Shown: positions 1 to 15,000 of the stretch, one piece after another | Numbering within the stretch: position 1 is the stretch's first letter | How the letters are laid out: every line of letters begins with the position of its first letter | Origin: Halisarca cf. caerulea | Taxonomy: Eukaryota > Porifera > Demospongiae > Chondrillida > Halisarcidae | Length of the DNA: 15,000 bases | Assembly: GCA_963170055.1 (NCBI GenBank) | Contig: CAUJGJ010000016.1 | Location: 322,501-337,500 of the forward strand | Reading direction: 5' to 3' | Made by a program: the position numbers and the translations under genes | Notes under the pieces: generated by a model | Told to the model about the DNA's origin: nothing | The model's database searches: none | Seen by the model: only the letters and a program-made list of their open reading frames with translations

Positions 1-1
1 C

Positions 2-184
2 CTGGAAATTGGGTGCCTGGGACATTGCACCCAAGGTGCTTTCACTGCCCTGAAGGCTGCTGCTCCCCTTAGTCAAGGGAGTGACCGACGTGCTGCTCTT
101 ATTGAAACAGCAAAGGCAGCCATCTCTAGCAGTTACCAGATCTTCCTAACAAGGAAATCGCCCTGGGGCATTGCCTTGAACTAA
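2..184 (+). pseudogene. C-terminal fragment of a retroelement-type ORF
   Basis: An open frame enters from the left edge and stops at TAA 182-184, giving 60 codons. It reads EIGCLGHCTQGAF near the start and AAISSSYQIFLTRKSPWG near the end. A short block of the form E-x-G-x-x-G-H followed by an alanine/serine-rich helix and S-x-x-I-F-L-x-R resembles the extreme C-terminus of retrotransposon polyproteins that I associate with sponge, cnidarian and other invertebrate genomes. That is family recall, not a search. No catalytic motif is inside the window. It could instead be the last exon of an unrelated upstream host gene. The following 185-423 is AT-rich, with a T-rich TTTTCTTTTC run, and shows no gene. 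Confidence 0.4.
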
Positions 185-559
185 CTACAACAATCTAGCT
201 ACCTAATCTCTTTGCCTAAGTCTAAGCCTTTTTTCTTTTCTTTTCTTTTGCCTTGCCGGGTTTCCGGAATCTCTGTAGATTCTTTCCCTCACCCAGAGTC
301 CGAGGCTGGCAACACATTGTTGCCTTCTTTTGCACCACATCATTATATATAGCTTATCTGTACTCTCATGTATTGAAATTTAATGATGTGCCTGTTCCCT
401 CTCTCAGTTTGATTATGATAGCTTAGTCTGGCGTGCCCAGACCGACTTTCTCCATTGTACATATATTATACATTTTTGTAATGGTGGGATTCGGTCTGGC
501 CACTTAGACTAGTCTCCAGCTATGACAGTACGTCCACTACTTCTGAGCAGAAAAAAATA
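185..559. other. Intergenic region upstream of INTS13
   Basis: No coding exon is visible. A TATA-like TATATATAG lies near 346-353, more than 200 bp before the INTS13 start codon, so it may or may not be a core promoter. The stretch holds the inverted repeat described separately (424-511) and a short run of A at 551-557 just before the start codon. The transcription start site cannot be placed from sequence alone. Confidence 0.4.
424..511. repeat. Imperfect inverted repeat (short foldback element)
   Basis: The left arm at 424-445 begins TAGTCT and ends AGACCGA. The right arm at 489-511 is its approximate reverse complement (TCGGTCT ... AGACTA). The outer 6 bp and the inner 7 bp pair exactly and the bases between pair poorly. 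The loop of about 43 bp is AT-rich (TACATATATTATACA). The shape suits a tiny MITE or a retroelement 3' hairpin. No clear target-site duplication is seen. Confidence 0.5.
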
Positions 560-3500
560 ATGGAGAAGACAGTTATAGTTTTGGCGGGCAACTACCTCAT
601 GCAGAAGCCGTCCAGCCAGTCGACTACTGTGGATCTGACACTTGGGAAAGGAAAGGGTTCTTCAAACACGAAGACCTTCGTAAAGAGCGTATTCACGTGT
701 TGTGTTGAGGGAATCTCGGAGTACAGTCGACTCGTGTTCGACTTGTTCCCCAACAAGAGCCAGGTAGGCAGCTGTATGCGCGGGGAAAAAGGCGGTTTGT
801 GTGTAGTACGTAATAGAGCCATTATCTAGACCTACTTCATTGATATTTATTTATTAATTTTTGTTGAAAAGTGTTTGCATATAAACACAGGTATTTCTTT
901 TCATGCATGTCGCTTTATCTGTACTTCAGGTGTGCATTGTATCAGCTAACAGTGTTGATTGCATTCCTGTTAACACGTGGCGAGACGAGGACCAGGATTT
1001 GGGGAAAGTGCTGAAGGGTTTTCAGTTATACTGGACCAGCAGCGAGGGAGACCGCGAGCAGGGACAGGAGTATAAGATGGAGCCCATTGTGCAGGGACTC
1101 AAGTTTGGGACAATGTGTCTGTCACAGCTGACAGCAACACAGTTTGCTGAAGTGCAGTTGAAGCCCGATAAGCCTCCTCTCAATAGAGGGAGATTGATCC
1201 TTGTGGCTGCCTTGCAGAGGTGAACTACTACAACCAGGGAACACCATGGCAAACACCCTGGGCGTCACCATGGTACCACTAGTGACCATCCACCAGAGAC
1301 ACTCTCACCACAGACACTCTCACCACAGACACTCTCACCACAGACACTCTAAACTACGTAGTTTAGAGGGTCTGTGGTCTAACCAAGTATCTATGATCCC
1401 AGTGTTTGCCATGGTAACCACCCTGGTATCCATCCTGCTGCACAGTCCTTGATATTCATTGTTCTTTGTACACAGTCCAAATGGAGTCTCAGAACTCTAC
1501 CGTCATTTTATTGATCTGTTTGGATCAGAAAATGAGTCAATTGAGCCCAAGGACAAGTCCAGGTCAGTACCAGTCACTCTGAGTGTGTGGTGGTGAGCCG
1601 CTCTGAGTGTGTGGTGGTGAGCCACTCTGAGTGTATGATACTTGTGCAGTTTTGACTATTGTCTTCTGTGTCTTCTGTCAAGGCTGCCGATAGCAGAGTG
1701 TGATTTTGTGTTGTTCAATGTAAATACGGACCCAAAGGTCACTAACAGAGCCTTTGAAGGCGTCAAGATATCACAAGTCAGTTCAATGGAGAGAGAGAGG
1801 GAGGGAGGGAGGGAGGGAGAGGAGGGATGAGGGAAGGGAGGGAGGGAGGGAGAGTGGAGAGGATGAGGAGAGAGGGAGAAGGAGTGTGAGTGGAGGGGAT
1901 GAGGAGAGAGAGTGAGAGTGGAGAGGATGAGGAGAGAGGGAGAAGGAGTGTGAGTGGAGGGGATGAGGAGAGAGAGTGAGAGTGGAGGGGATGAGGAGAG
2001 AGGGAGAAGAAGTGTGAGTCGAGGGGATGAGGAGAGAGGGAGAAGAAGTGTGAGTCGAGGGGATGAGGAGAGAGAGTGAGAGTGGAGAGGATGAGGAGAG
2101 AGAGTGAGAGTGGATGGGGATGAGGAGAGAGGGAGATGGAGAGTGGAGGCGATGAGGAGAGAGAGTGAGAGTAGAGGGGATGAGGAGAGAGAGTGAGAGT
2201 GGAGGGGATGAGGAGAGAGGGAGATGGAGAGTGGAGGGGATGAGGAGAGAGGGAGATGGAGAGTGGAGGCGATGAGGAGAGAGGGAGAGGATAGGTGAGG
2301 AGGTGAAGATATATATTGTTTACAGTATGAGAGTGTGAAATGCGGTTTTTTTCTTCAATGTAGTCATGGTGGTGAATGTGTCTGGACATGTTCTCTTCTC
2401 CAGGTCTCCCAAGTGACGTTCTCTGTAAATAGTGTTGGAACAGACGACATACAGGCAGGGTTCATCAGGCTTGTCAAGTCCCATTTTAGTCTTGCAACCA
2501 CAATCATAATGGGAATTCCAATGAAAGTGAGAATGGGAGTTGCACCTATGGATATGTAGATGAGAGTCTCATATATAATATCAAATCAGAAGTGAGAATG
2601 GGGACATGCAAAATAGGAAGGGATATGTACTGTGTTGAGACATTTGACCATTAACACCAGTACATAACCAAATGTGGTGGATATGGGAATGCAAATGGGA
2701 ATGGGATCCCTGCATTGTTTCACTCACCATGCATGAGGTCTCTACTTGCCAGGACCACCATCCTGTTGTTACATACGTAGGTACTAGAATAAGGTATCAG
2801 CGCACTACTTGTCACGACAATTCTCAAATTCCTTAAATATTATACCTAGGCTCTAACATATCCACTGAGTGCATTCTGCATGTCATTCCTCCCCCCCCCC
2901 CCCCCCCCTCCAGGAAGACCAGTCAGGTGGTAATTCAGCCAACTATGACGTGGAACTCTACCATCACAAAGACGCTCATCGGGACATTCTGCGGGCGGGG
3001 AAGGGTGTGATCAGTGGGAGTGGCAGTGACAAGGAGGGGTCAGGGAGGCAAGAGGTGTCCATTAAATTGAAGTGGTCCAACCCAAAGCAGAGTGTAGGGT
3101 TAGGTGAATGGGGTATCCATTTTTGGTTTTGCGAGTCATTTGTTTGGGGCAAGCTAGTCTGCATCTAACAAGCTAGTCTGAATCTAATAAGCTAGTCTGC
3201 GTCTAACAAGCTAGTCTGCGTCTAACAAGCTAGTCTGCGTCTAACAAGCTAGTCTGCATCTACCAAGCTAGTCTGCGTCTACCAAGCTAGTCTGCGTCTA
3301 CCAAGCTAGTCTGCATCTACCAAGCTAGTCTGCGTCTAACAAGCTAGTCTGCGTCTAACAAGCTAGTCTGCGTCTAACAAGCTAGTCTGCGTCTAAAAAG
3401 CTAGTCTGCGTCTAACAAGTTAGTCTGTATTTACCAAGCTAGTCTGTATCTAACAAGCTAGTCTGCGTCTACCAAGCTAGTCTGCGTCTAACAAGCTAGT

Positions 3501-5774
3501 CTGCGTCTAACAAGCTAGTCTGTGTCTAAAAAGCTAGTCTGCGTCTAAAAAGCTAGTCTGTGTTTACCAAGCTAATCTGCATCTAACAACCTAGTCTGCA
3601 TCTAACAAGTTAGTCTGCGTCTAAAAAGCTAGTCTGTGTTTACCAAGCTAATCTGCATCTAACAACCTAGTCTGCATCTAACAAGTTAGTCTGTATTTAA
3701 CAAGCTAGTCTGCGTCTAACAAGTTAGTCTGCATCTACCAAGCTAGTCTGCGTCTAACAAGCTAGTCTGCGTCTAACAAGCTAGTCTGCGTCTAAAAAGC
3801 TAGTCTGTGTTTACCAAGCTAATCTGCATCTAACAACCTAGTCTGCATCTAACAAGTTAGTCTGTATTTAACAAGCTAGTCTGCGTCTAACAAGTTAGTC
3901 TGCGTCTAATAAGCTAGTCTGCGTCTAACAAGCTAGTCTGAATCTAATAAGCTAATCTGTGTTTACCAAGCTAGTCTGTATCTAACAAGCTAGTCTGCAT
4001 CTACCAAGCTAGTCTGCATCTACCAAGCTAGTCTGCGTCTACCAAGCTAGTTTGCATCTACCAAGCTAGTTTGCATCTACCAAGCTAGTCTGCGTCTACC
4101 CAGCTAGTTTGCATCTAACAAGCTAGTCTGCATCTAACAAGCTAGTCTGCGTCTACCCAGCTAGTCTGCGTCTACCAAGCTAGTTTGCATCTACCAAGCT
4201 AGTCTGCGTCTACCCAGCTAGTTTGCATCTAACAAGTTAGTCTGCGTCTAATAAGTTAATCTGCGTTTACCGAGCTAGTCTGTGTCTAGCAAGCTGGTCT
4301 ACATCTAAAAGTGCATTGCTTAGATATGTCACGCAGCTGGAGGATCTCAGTTCAGCTACATTGTTCTCAATCATTCCACCTTATAGAAATGATGCCTTGT
4401 TCCAGTGCCTACCGAGTCACCCCAGCACAGGTGAGATGGTTGAATTTGCTAATTAGGGGATTCCCCTGGTACTGCTACCGCGTTACATAGGTAACCAGTC
4501 GACCCACTGTTTGTCTGATCAACTTTGTACTGTCTGGTAAAGCAGTGATGTTGGAGCAGCCCAGACGGTCTGGGATGGGAAAGCTCATTTCTCACATGCT
4601 TATCAGTCACAAGGGAGCCATATTTCTTCACAGCACTCCACAAGGGAAATCCCCTTTAGAGGACCCACCTTCCATGACTGAAGGATGTGGAGGGAGAGTC
4701 ACTGATTACAGAATATCTGTAAGTACTTTTCACCCTCCTTTTTCCCTCCACCCTCACCCTCCACCCTCACCCTTCACTCTCACCCTTCACCCTCACCCTC
4801 CACCCTCACCCTTCACTCTCACCCTTCACCCTCACCCTTCACCCTCACCCTCCACCCTCACCCTTCACCCTTTAAACATGGTTGTGTGCTTCTGATCCCA
4901 CTTTGAATTTCTAGCCTTAGTTGTGTGTCAGTGAGCACTGTTTGTAGCCTTAGTTGTGTGTCAGTGAGCACTGTTTGTAGATTGTGTAGTAATGGTCTTC
5001 ACTTGCGTCTCTCGAAGGACTTTGTGGACTTAATGTCTTCTAACAAACTTGGTCATCATTGTATTCAGAGAACAAAGATTCCTGTCCCCACCCCCCTGGA
5101 GCAAGGTTGGTGACTCCATTCATATGCTCCATTTAACCTGTACTTGTGTGACCACACCCTCATGTAGCCGTGTCCCAGCTAGAGAGATTGACCAGAATTT
5201 GGCCCATTGTTTTCTCTGATTCGCTCCTGTACAGCATGCAGCAGGTGAATCCCCCTGACACACCTCTTGACCACACCCCACTAATCACACCCATTCCCAC
5301 ACATACGTATGTACACCAAGCACATATGCTGACCACACCCACAAATCCTAGTGACCGCACCCACAAATCACATGTACTAACCACACCCACAGATCAAATG
5401 TAGTGCCCACACCCACTCCCCTTGTCATGTACACACTGTTCCCTGCCCTTCTAGGAGTTGGATCCTCTATTAAGATGCATTGCAGAGGCCACAATCAGCG
5501 ACGAAGATTACGACAAGTGCCGACAGGTGAGTGGGCAGGGGCTATCAGGAAGTGAGTAGGGGGATAGTGTCGCCAGGTAATGAAAGGGTGTTGTGGGTAG
5601 GTGAGTGGGCAGGTGTGTGAAATCTAAGTTTACACACTTGTTCCCCCTAAGTGCAGTGATGTTGCCGCACCCATTGGCCTATTGCAGGTTGTGGTTGATC
5701 TGCAAAACCGCGAGATGTCCAGTGAAGCTCTGCCCCTACCACAGGCTGGAGCAAGGACCAAAGGAGCTAAGAGG

Positions 5775-5855
<81 letters not shown>

Positions 5856-5873
5856 ATGTGCGAGCATACCTGT

Positions 5874-5933
<60 letters not shown>

Positions 5934-7336
5934 ATGTGCGAGCATACCTGTGTGTGCATGTGTTGTGTGGTACATGCAAATTACATGCACATGTAATGTG
6001 TATTGGTGGAAAGGAAGAGAAGTCACTAGTTCTTATTTTGCCCAACGTAAAGGGATGAGCAGTACCATCAGCTGTGGGTGGAGTTGGAGGATCTGCTCTA
6101 TTCTCACAGGGTGAATTCTGAACGCCATGCCAAGGTAAGAGGGTGCTGGTGTGAGTGTGCTGGGGTGAGAGGGTGCTGGGGTGTGAGGGTGCTGGTGTGA
6201 GTGTGCTGGGGTGAGGGTGCTGGGGTGAGAGGGTGCTGGGGTGAGAGGGTGCTGGGGTGAGGGTGCTGGGGTGAGAGGGTGCTGGGGTGAGAGGGTGCTG
6301 GGGTGAGGGTGCTGGGGTGAGAGGGTGCTGGGGTAAAGGTGTGCTGGGGTGAGTGTGCTGGGGGTGAGAGGGTGCTGGGGTGAGAGGGTGCTGGGGTGAG
6401 GGTGCTGGGGTGAGTGTGCTGGGGTGAGTGGGCTGGGGGTGAGAGGGTGCTGGGGTGAGAGGGTGCTGGGGTGAGAGGGTGCTGGGGTGAAGGGGTGCTG
6501 GGGTGAAGGGTGTGCTGGGGTGAGAGGGTGCTGGGGTGAAGGGGTGCTGGGGTGAAGGGTGTGCTGGGGTAAGGGTGTGCTGGGGTGAGTGTGCTAGAGG
6601 GTGGTGAGGAGGTTGGTTGACAAAAATGTACAGTGTGTGTGGTAGCTGAGGTGCACAGTTTTGCATGTTGACTGCCTTCAGTTGTTAGATATTGTTCGAG
6701 TGGTCTCAAAGGAGTCTCCTAGCAACCGGTTCCCACGGAAACAGCCTCTGCATGCACCTGACCCAGAACCCATGGAGATGGACCTTCACCCCAAGTGAGA
6801 GCATACATTGTGATAGGGTGTAGTGGGGATGGACAAGACATCTCGCATTCCTCCTCCTTAACCCCTCCCCCTCTTACCTCCTACCCTCCTTCCCTTCTCT
6901 CCTCTACTTCCCTCCACTCCCCTTTCCTCCCCTCCTTCTCTTCTCTCCTTCACTCCCCTCCCCACCCCCTCCCCTCTCCTCCCCTCCTTTTCTTTCTCTC
7001 CTCTCTTCCCCTCACCTCCCCTCCTTCCCTTCTCTCCCCAATATACTGAAGGACTGAAGACGAGAGTCGGCCTGAGAATAATCCGGGAATAAAGGTTGTC
7101 AGCAAATCAGAAACCTCACCATCTGTCACTTTTGCCCAATGTCAGTTCCACTCCTGTTACCATTTCTGTTTCAAGTGTTCATTTCTAGTGCAGCCATTTT
7201 ATGTTCTGTTCTTGTTTCCATGGTAGCTGGTAAATCCGAAACCCTCCTGTCTCTCTGGACAGCCAAAGCGAAGAAGAACACCTTAGGGAAGCATGTCGAG
7301 TTTGTTGGAAGAAAGAAATTTGTAGACAAACTTTAA
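560..7336 (+). CDS. INTS13: Integrator complex subunit 13 (Asunder), spliced gene of 16 exons
   Basis: INTS13 pairs with INTS10 and INTS14 in the arm of the nuclear Integrator complex, which cleaves snRNA and other Pol II transcripts; Drosophila Asunder also affects dynein localisation. Exons: 560-763, 930-1219, 1476-1562, 1683-1776, 2404-2526, 2914-3091 (or 3093), 4387 (or 4356)-4430, 4491-4718, 5018-5105, 5168-5244, 5455-5526, 5688-5773, 6053-6134, 6682-6794, 7052-7140, 7227-7336 (TAA). All are GT-AG and the phases agree, giving about 654 residues against 706 in human. Family signatures: SANYDVEL and HHKDAH (exons 5-6), TSRP...LEQPRRSG and ISHML (exon 8), LEDPPSMTEGCGGRVTDYRI across the vWA/beta-barrel part, KRDEQY (exons 12-13), and a C-terminal LLSLW...KHVEFVGR matching the cleavage-module-binding segment. 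The N-terminus has VIVLAGN where human has a D-containing VVDH strand, so the vWA metal site looks degenerate. Only the exon 6/7 join is ambiguous. Confidence 0.93.
1220..1475. other. INTS13 intron 2, filled by a foldback element with an internal 15-bp repeat
   Basis: The donor is AG|GTGAAC at 1220 and the acceptor is TACACAG|TCC at 1475. Inside, CAGGG at 1235 and CCCTG ending at 1425 bound an inverted-repeat element; the arms share CCATGGCAAACAC on opposite strands (1244-1256 and about 1402-1414). At 1297-1350 there are 3.6 copies of AGACACTCTCACCAC. The centre, 1338-1377, is a 40-bp palindrome whose 20-bp arms differ at one position, with core CTAAACTACGTAGTTTAG. No target-site duplication was found. 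Confidence 0.7.
1568..1637. repeat. Short tandem repeat in INTS13 intron 3
   Basis: Nearly three copies of a unit of about 27-28 bp, beginning CTCTGAGTGTGTGGTGGTGA and then GCC plus two variable bases, follow the donor at 1563. The copies are nearly identical, so the expansion looks recent. They make up most of this 120-nt intron. Confidence 0.55.
1788..2303 (+). repeat. Polypurine minisatellite in INTS13 intron 4
   Basis: About 515 bp is almost purely A and G on the + strand, with scattered T. Units of about 27-32 bp of the type GAGTGGAGGGGATGAGGAG, then AGAGGGAGA or AGAGAGTGA, repeat about 16 times in two alternating flavours. The array fills most of intron 4 (1777-2403). The long serine/proline/leucine frame read from the minus strand here is a composition artefact. 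Long purine runs of this sort can form triplex (H-DNA) and slow polymerases, but that is inference. Confidence 0.85.
2527..2913. other. INTS13 intron 5, with a C18 polypyrimidine tract at its acceptor
   Basis: 387 nt without a tandem array. Loose repeats of AATGGGAAT and GTGAGAATGGG occur in the first 180 bp. The notable feature is the 3' end: 18 consecutive C residues (2891-2908) followed by TCCAG and exon 6 at 2914. Nothing else recognisable is present. Confidence 0.6.
3151..4309 (+). repeat. 19-bp satellite, 61 uninterrupted units, in INTS13 intron 6
   Basis: The consensus is AAGCTAGTCTGCGTCTAAC. Unit starts fall at 3151 + 19k. I checked the register at 3341, 3721, 4101 and 4291, and all are in phase, so 1,159 bp = 61 x 19 with no net insertion or deletion. 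Variation is by substitution only, mostly CGT/CAT/TGT in the middle and AAC/ACC/AAA/AAT at the end. A 76-bp (4-unit) block with the rare TGTTTACC and CAACCTAG variants begins at about 3551, recurs at 3627, and recurs again 171 bp (9 units) later at 3798, which is higher-order structure. The array makes up about 90 percent of intron 6. Confidence 0.97.
4431..4490 (+). other. 60-nt minimal INTS13 intron 7
   Basis: CAG|GTGAGA at 4431 and TTACATAG|GTAACC at 4490 bound an intron of only 60 nt. Joining it gives ...RVTPAQ|VTSRPTVCL, which follows the family order seen in human INTS13 (...RISPVDVNSRPSSCL). With introns of 62 nt (5106-5167), 66 nt (8018-8083) and 61 nt (8584-8644), this sets the minimal intron size of the genome at about 60 nt. 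Confidence 0.85.
4733..4872 (+). repeat. CACCCTC/CACCCTT tandem repeat in INTS13 intron 8
   Basis: About 140 bp of alternating CCCTCAC, CCCTCCAC and CCCTTCAC units begins about 14 bp after the donor GTAAGT at 4719. It is C-rich on the + strand and G-rich on the other. It is not the animal telomere unit (CCCTAA). It continues the upstream exon as an open frame only because the units lack stops. Confidence 0.8.
4915..4980 (+). repeat. Exact 33-bp duplication in INTS13 intron 8
   Basis: Two adjacent identical 33-bp copies beginning CCTTAGTTGTGTGTCAGTGA lie at 4915-4947 and 4948-4980. The lack of any difference between copies indicates a recent tandem duplication. Exon 9 begins 37 bp later at 5018. 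Confidence 0.9.
5245..5454 (+). other. INTS13 intron 10 with degenerate ACCACACCC repeats
   Basis: Between donor CAG|GTGAAT and acceptor TTCTAG|GAG there are loosely repeated GACCACACCC, ACTAATCACACCC and CACAAATC words at about 5268-5420. No fixed period is obvious, and no exon or RNA is seen here. Confidence 0.45.
5778..5958 (+). repeat. Compound GT microsatellite with a duplicated 25-bp spacer, INTS13 intron 12
   Basis: A GT run of about 75 bp starts 4 bp into the intron (donor GTAGGT at 5774). It is followed by TTAATGTGCGAGCATACC at 5853, a second GT run (about 5871-5930), and the same TTAATGTGCGAGCATACC at 5931. The spacer pair is 78 bp apart and identical, so the run and its spacer were copied as one block. 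Confidence 0.9.
6135..6600 (+). repeat. G-rich 16/11-bp minisatellite in INTS13 intron 13
   Basis: It begins at the 5' splice site (CAAG|GTAAGAGGGTGCTGG). Units are GGGTGCTGGGGTGAGA (16 bp) and shorter GGGTGCTGGGGTGA / GTGTGCTGGGGTGA forms, more than 30 in all, over about 465 bp. Runs of three to five G recur every few bases on the coding-sense strand, so the nascent RNA has dense G-quadruplex potential. Proline/histidine-rich minus-strand frames here are artefacts. Confidence 0.92.
6851..7038 (+). repeat. Polypyrimidine tract in INTS13 intron 14
   Basis: About 190 bp of CCTCCCCT/CTTCTCTCCT-type sequence, almost free of purines, ends about 13 bp before the acceptor ACTGAAG|G at 7051. It may act as an extended polypyrimidine tract, but its length far exceeds need. 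The unit is irregular, so this is low-complexity sequence rather than a clean minisatellite. Confidence 0.75.
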
Positions 7337-7904
7337 TAATTGTTGTTCTGAGCACAACTGTCATTGATCAGACTCATTCCTTTTTATTTATTTATTTCTC
7401 TTTGTCCCAAATTTGAAACCATGAATGTTTAAAGGACATTCATAGCGAGAATCCCAGCTAATGCTCAATGTTAAATGTTTGAAGACAGTATTATGCACTG
7501 TTTGCCATTGTATTCTGTTCTCGTTAAGTGACTTTGTATTAATCAGTTCCCATGTGCCATTCTTGCTGTGTTTTTTTGACACGTAAGTGCATGTTTTCTT
7601 GGTGGACTGTGCACATGCTGTGAGGGAAGTTCACGCAGGACCAATCCAAGTATGCACGTATGTACACATGCACATCTGCTATACATTATATTTATTTATA
7701 TGCACACGCGCTTAATTTGGTAACATGTACATGCAGTACATATACGCACATATTTGTGGCATTATTATTGTTTACTTACAGATCCTGTTTATGCCACCAT
7801 TTTTTGTGACGTCATATTTGTTACTCAGTGCCGATTGGAACGAAGACAATAAGTTGTTGAATGGAGCTACGTACGTACTTCTGTGCTTCTCTAGATCTGG
7901 TACA
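7337..7904 (+). other. INTS13 3' UTR and CEP104 upstream region
   Basis: This 568-bp stretch separates the INTS13 stop from the CEP104 start. It contains overlapping ATTTA pentamers in TATTTATTTATTTC at about 7385-7398, an AU-rich-element-like cluster typical of 3' UTRs. I see no AATAAA; the polyadenylation site is not assigned. The right half has TATA-like and ACGTAC-rich words (TACGTACGTACTTC near 7870) close to the CEP104 start. No exon with coding signatures is seen. Confidence 0.5.

Positions 7905-15000
<7,096 letters not shown>

Noticed and set aside
1778..2389. 203-residue serine/proline/leucine-rich frame on the minus strand
   Set aside because: It is a direct translation of the polypurine minisatellite in INTS13 intron 4, with no domain and biased composition.
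3151..4309. Possible CRISPR array in the 19-bp repeats
   Set aside because: The units are directly adjacent with no unique spacers, inside an animal intron.
4733..4872. Interstitial telomere repeat
   Set aside because: The units are CCCTCAC/CCCTTCAC, not CCCTAA, and vary irregularly.
5767..6709. 299- and 201-residue histidine/threonine/proline-rich frames on the minus strand
   Set aside because: They read through the GT microsatellite and the G-rich minisatellite and overlap INTS13 exons 12-13 antisense. Repeat artefact.
7388..7582. 64-residue minus-strand frame in the INTS13 3' UTR
   Set aside because: Short, without recognisable motifs, in AT-rich untranslated sequence.

Overview
This is a stretch of nuclear DNA from an animal. 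It carries two complete or near-complete intron-rich protein genes, both on the + strand, head to tail. Spliced by eye, the exons give INTS13 (Asunder, an Integrator complex subunit; coding span 560-7336, 16 exons, about 654 residues) and then CEP104 (a ciliary-tip and centriole protein; 7905 to beyond the right edge, 13 exons in the window, about 580 of the roughly 925 residues of the human protein). Every junction proposed is GT-AG. The reading phase is kept through all the joins, which is strong internal support for the two models. The host is a metazoan. Compact 60-90 nt introns mixed with repeat-swollen ones, plus retroelement C-termini of a type I associate with sponges and other marine invertebrates, suggest a non-vertebrate, possibly a sponge. 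That assignment is an impression, not a result.

Layout. 1-184 holds the C-terminal end of an open frame resembling the tail of a retroelement polyprotein. 185-559 is intergenic with one short inverted repeat and presumably contains the INTS13 promoter. 560-7336 is INTS13. 7337-7904 is the INTS13 3' UTR plus the CEP104 5' region. 7905-15000 is CEP104, cut by the window edge inside its TOG array domain.

The striking property of the window is its introns. Those of about 90 nt or less hold no repeats. Almost every longer one is filled by its own, unrelated tandem array: a 19-bp satellite of exactly 61 units, a 27-bp array of exactly 10 units, a G-rich 16/11-bp array, a 21-bp array, polypurine and polypyrimidine tracts, and long GT, CA and GA runs. 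Three introns begin with a GT run at or within a few bases of the 5' splice site, and two end with 18-19 C residues as the polypyrimidine tract. The introns also carry short foldback or terminal-inverted-repeat elements (1235-1425, 12722-12960, 13781-about 13950) and a 5'-truncated non-LTR retrotransposon (about 13966-14722) with an AATAC tail.

The two genes are not known to act together: Integrator acts in the nucleus on RNA polymerase II transcripts, while CEP104 acts on ciliary microtubules. Most long open frames elsewhere in the window are by-products of period-3n or dinucleotide repeats and are not genes. I found no tRNA, rRNA, CRISPR array or bacterial-type operon, and no convincing new multi-gene system.
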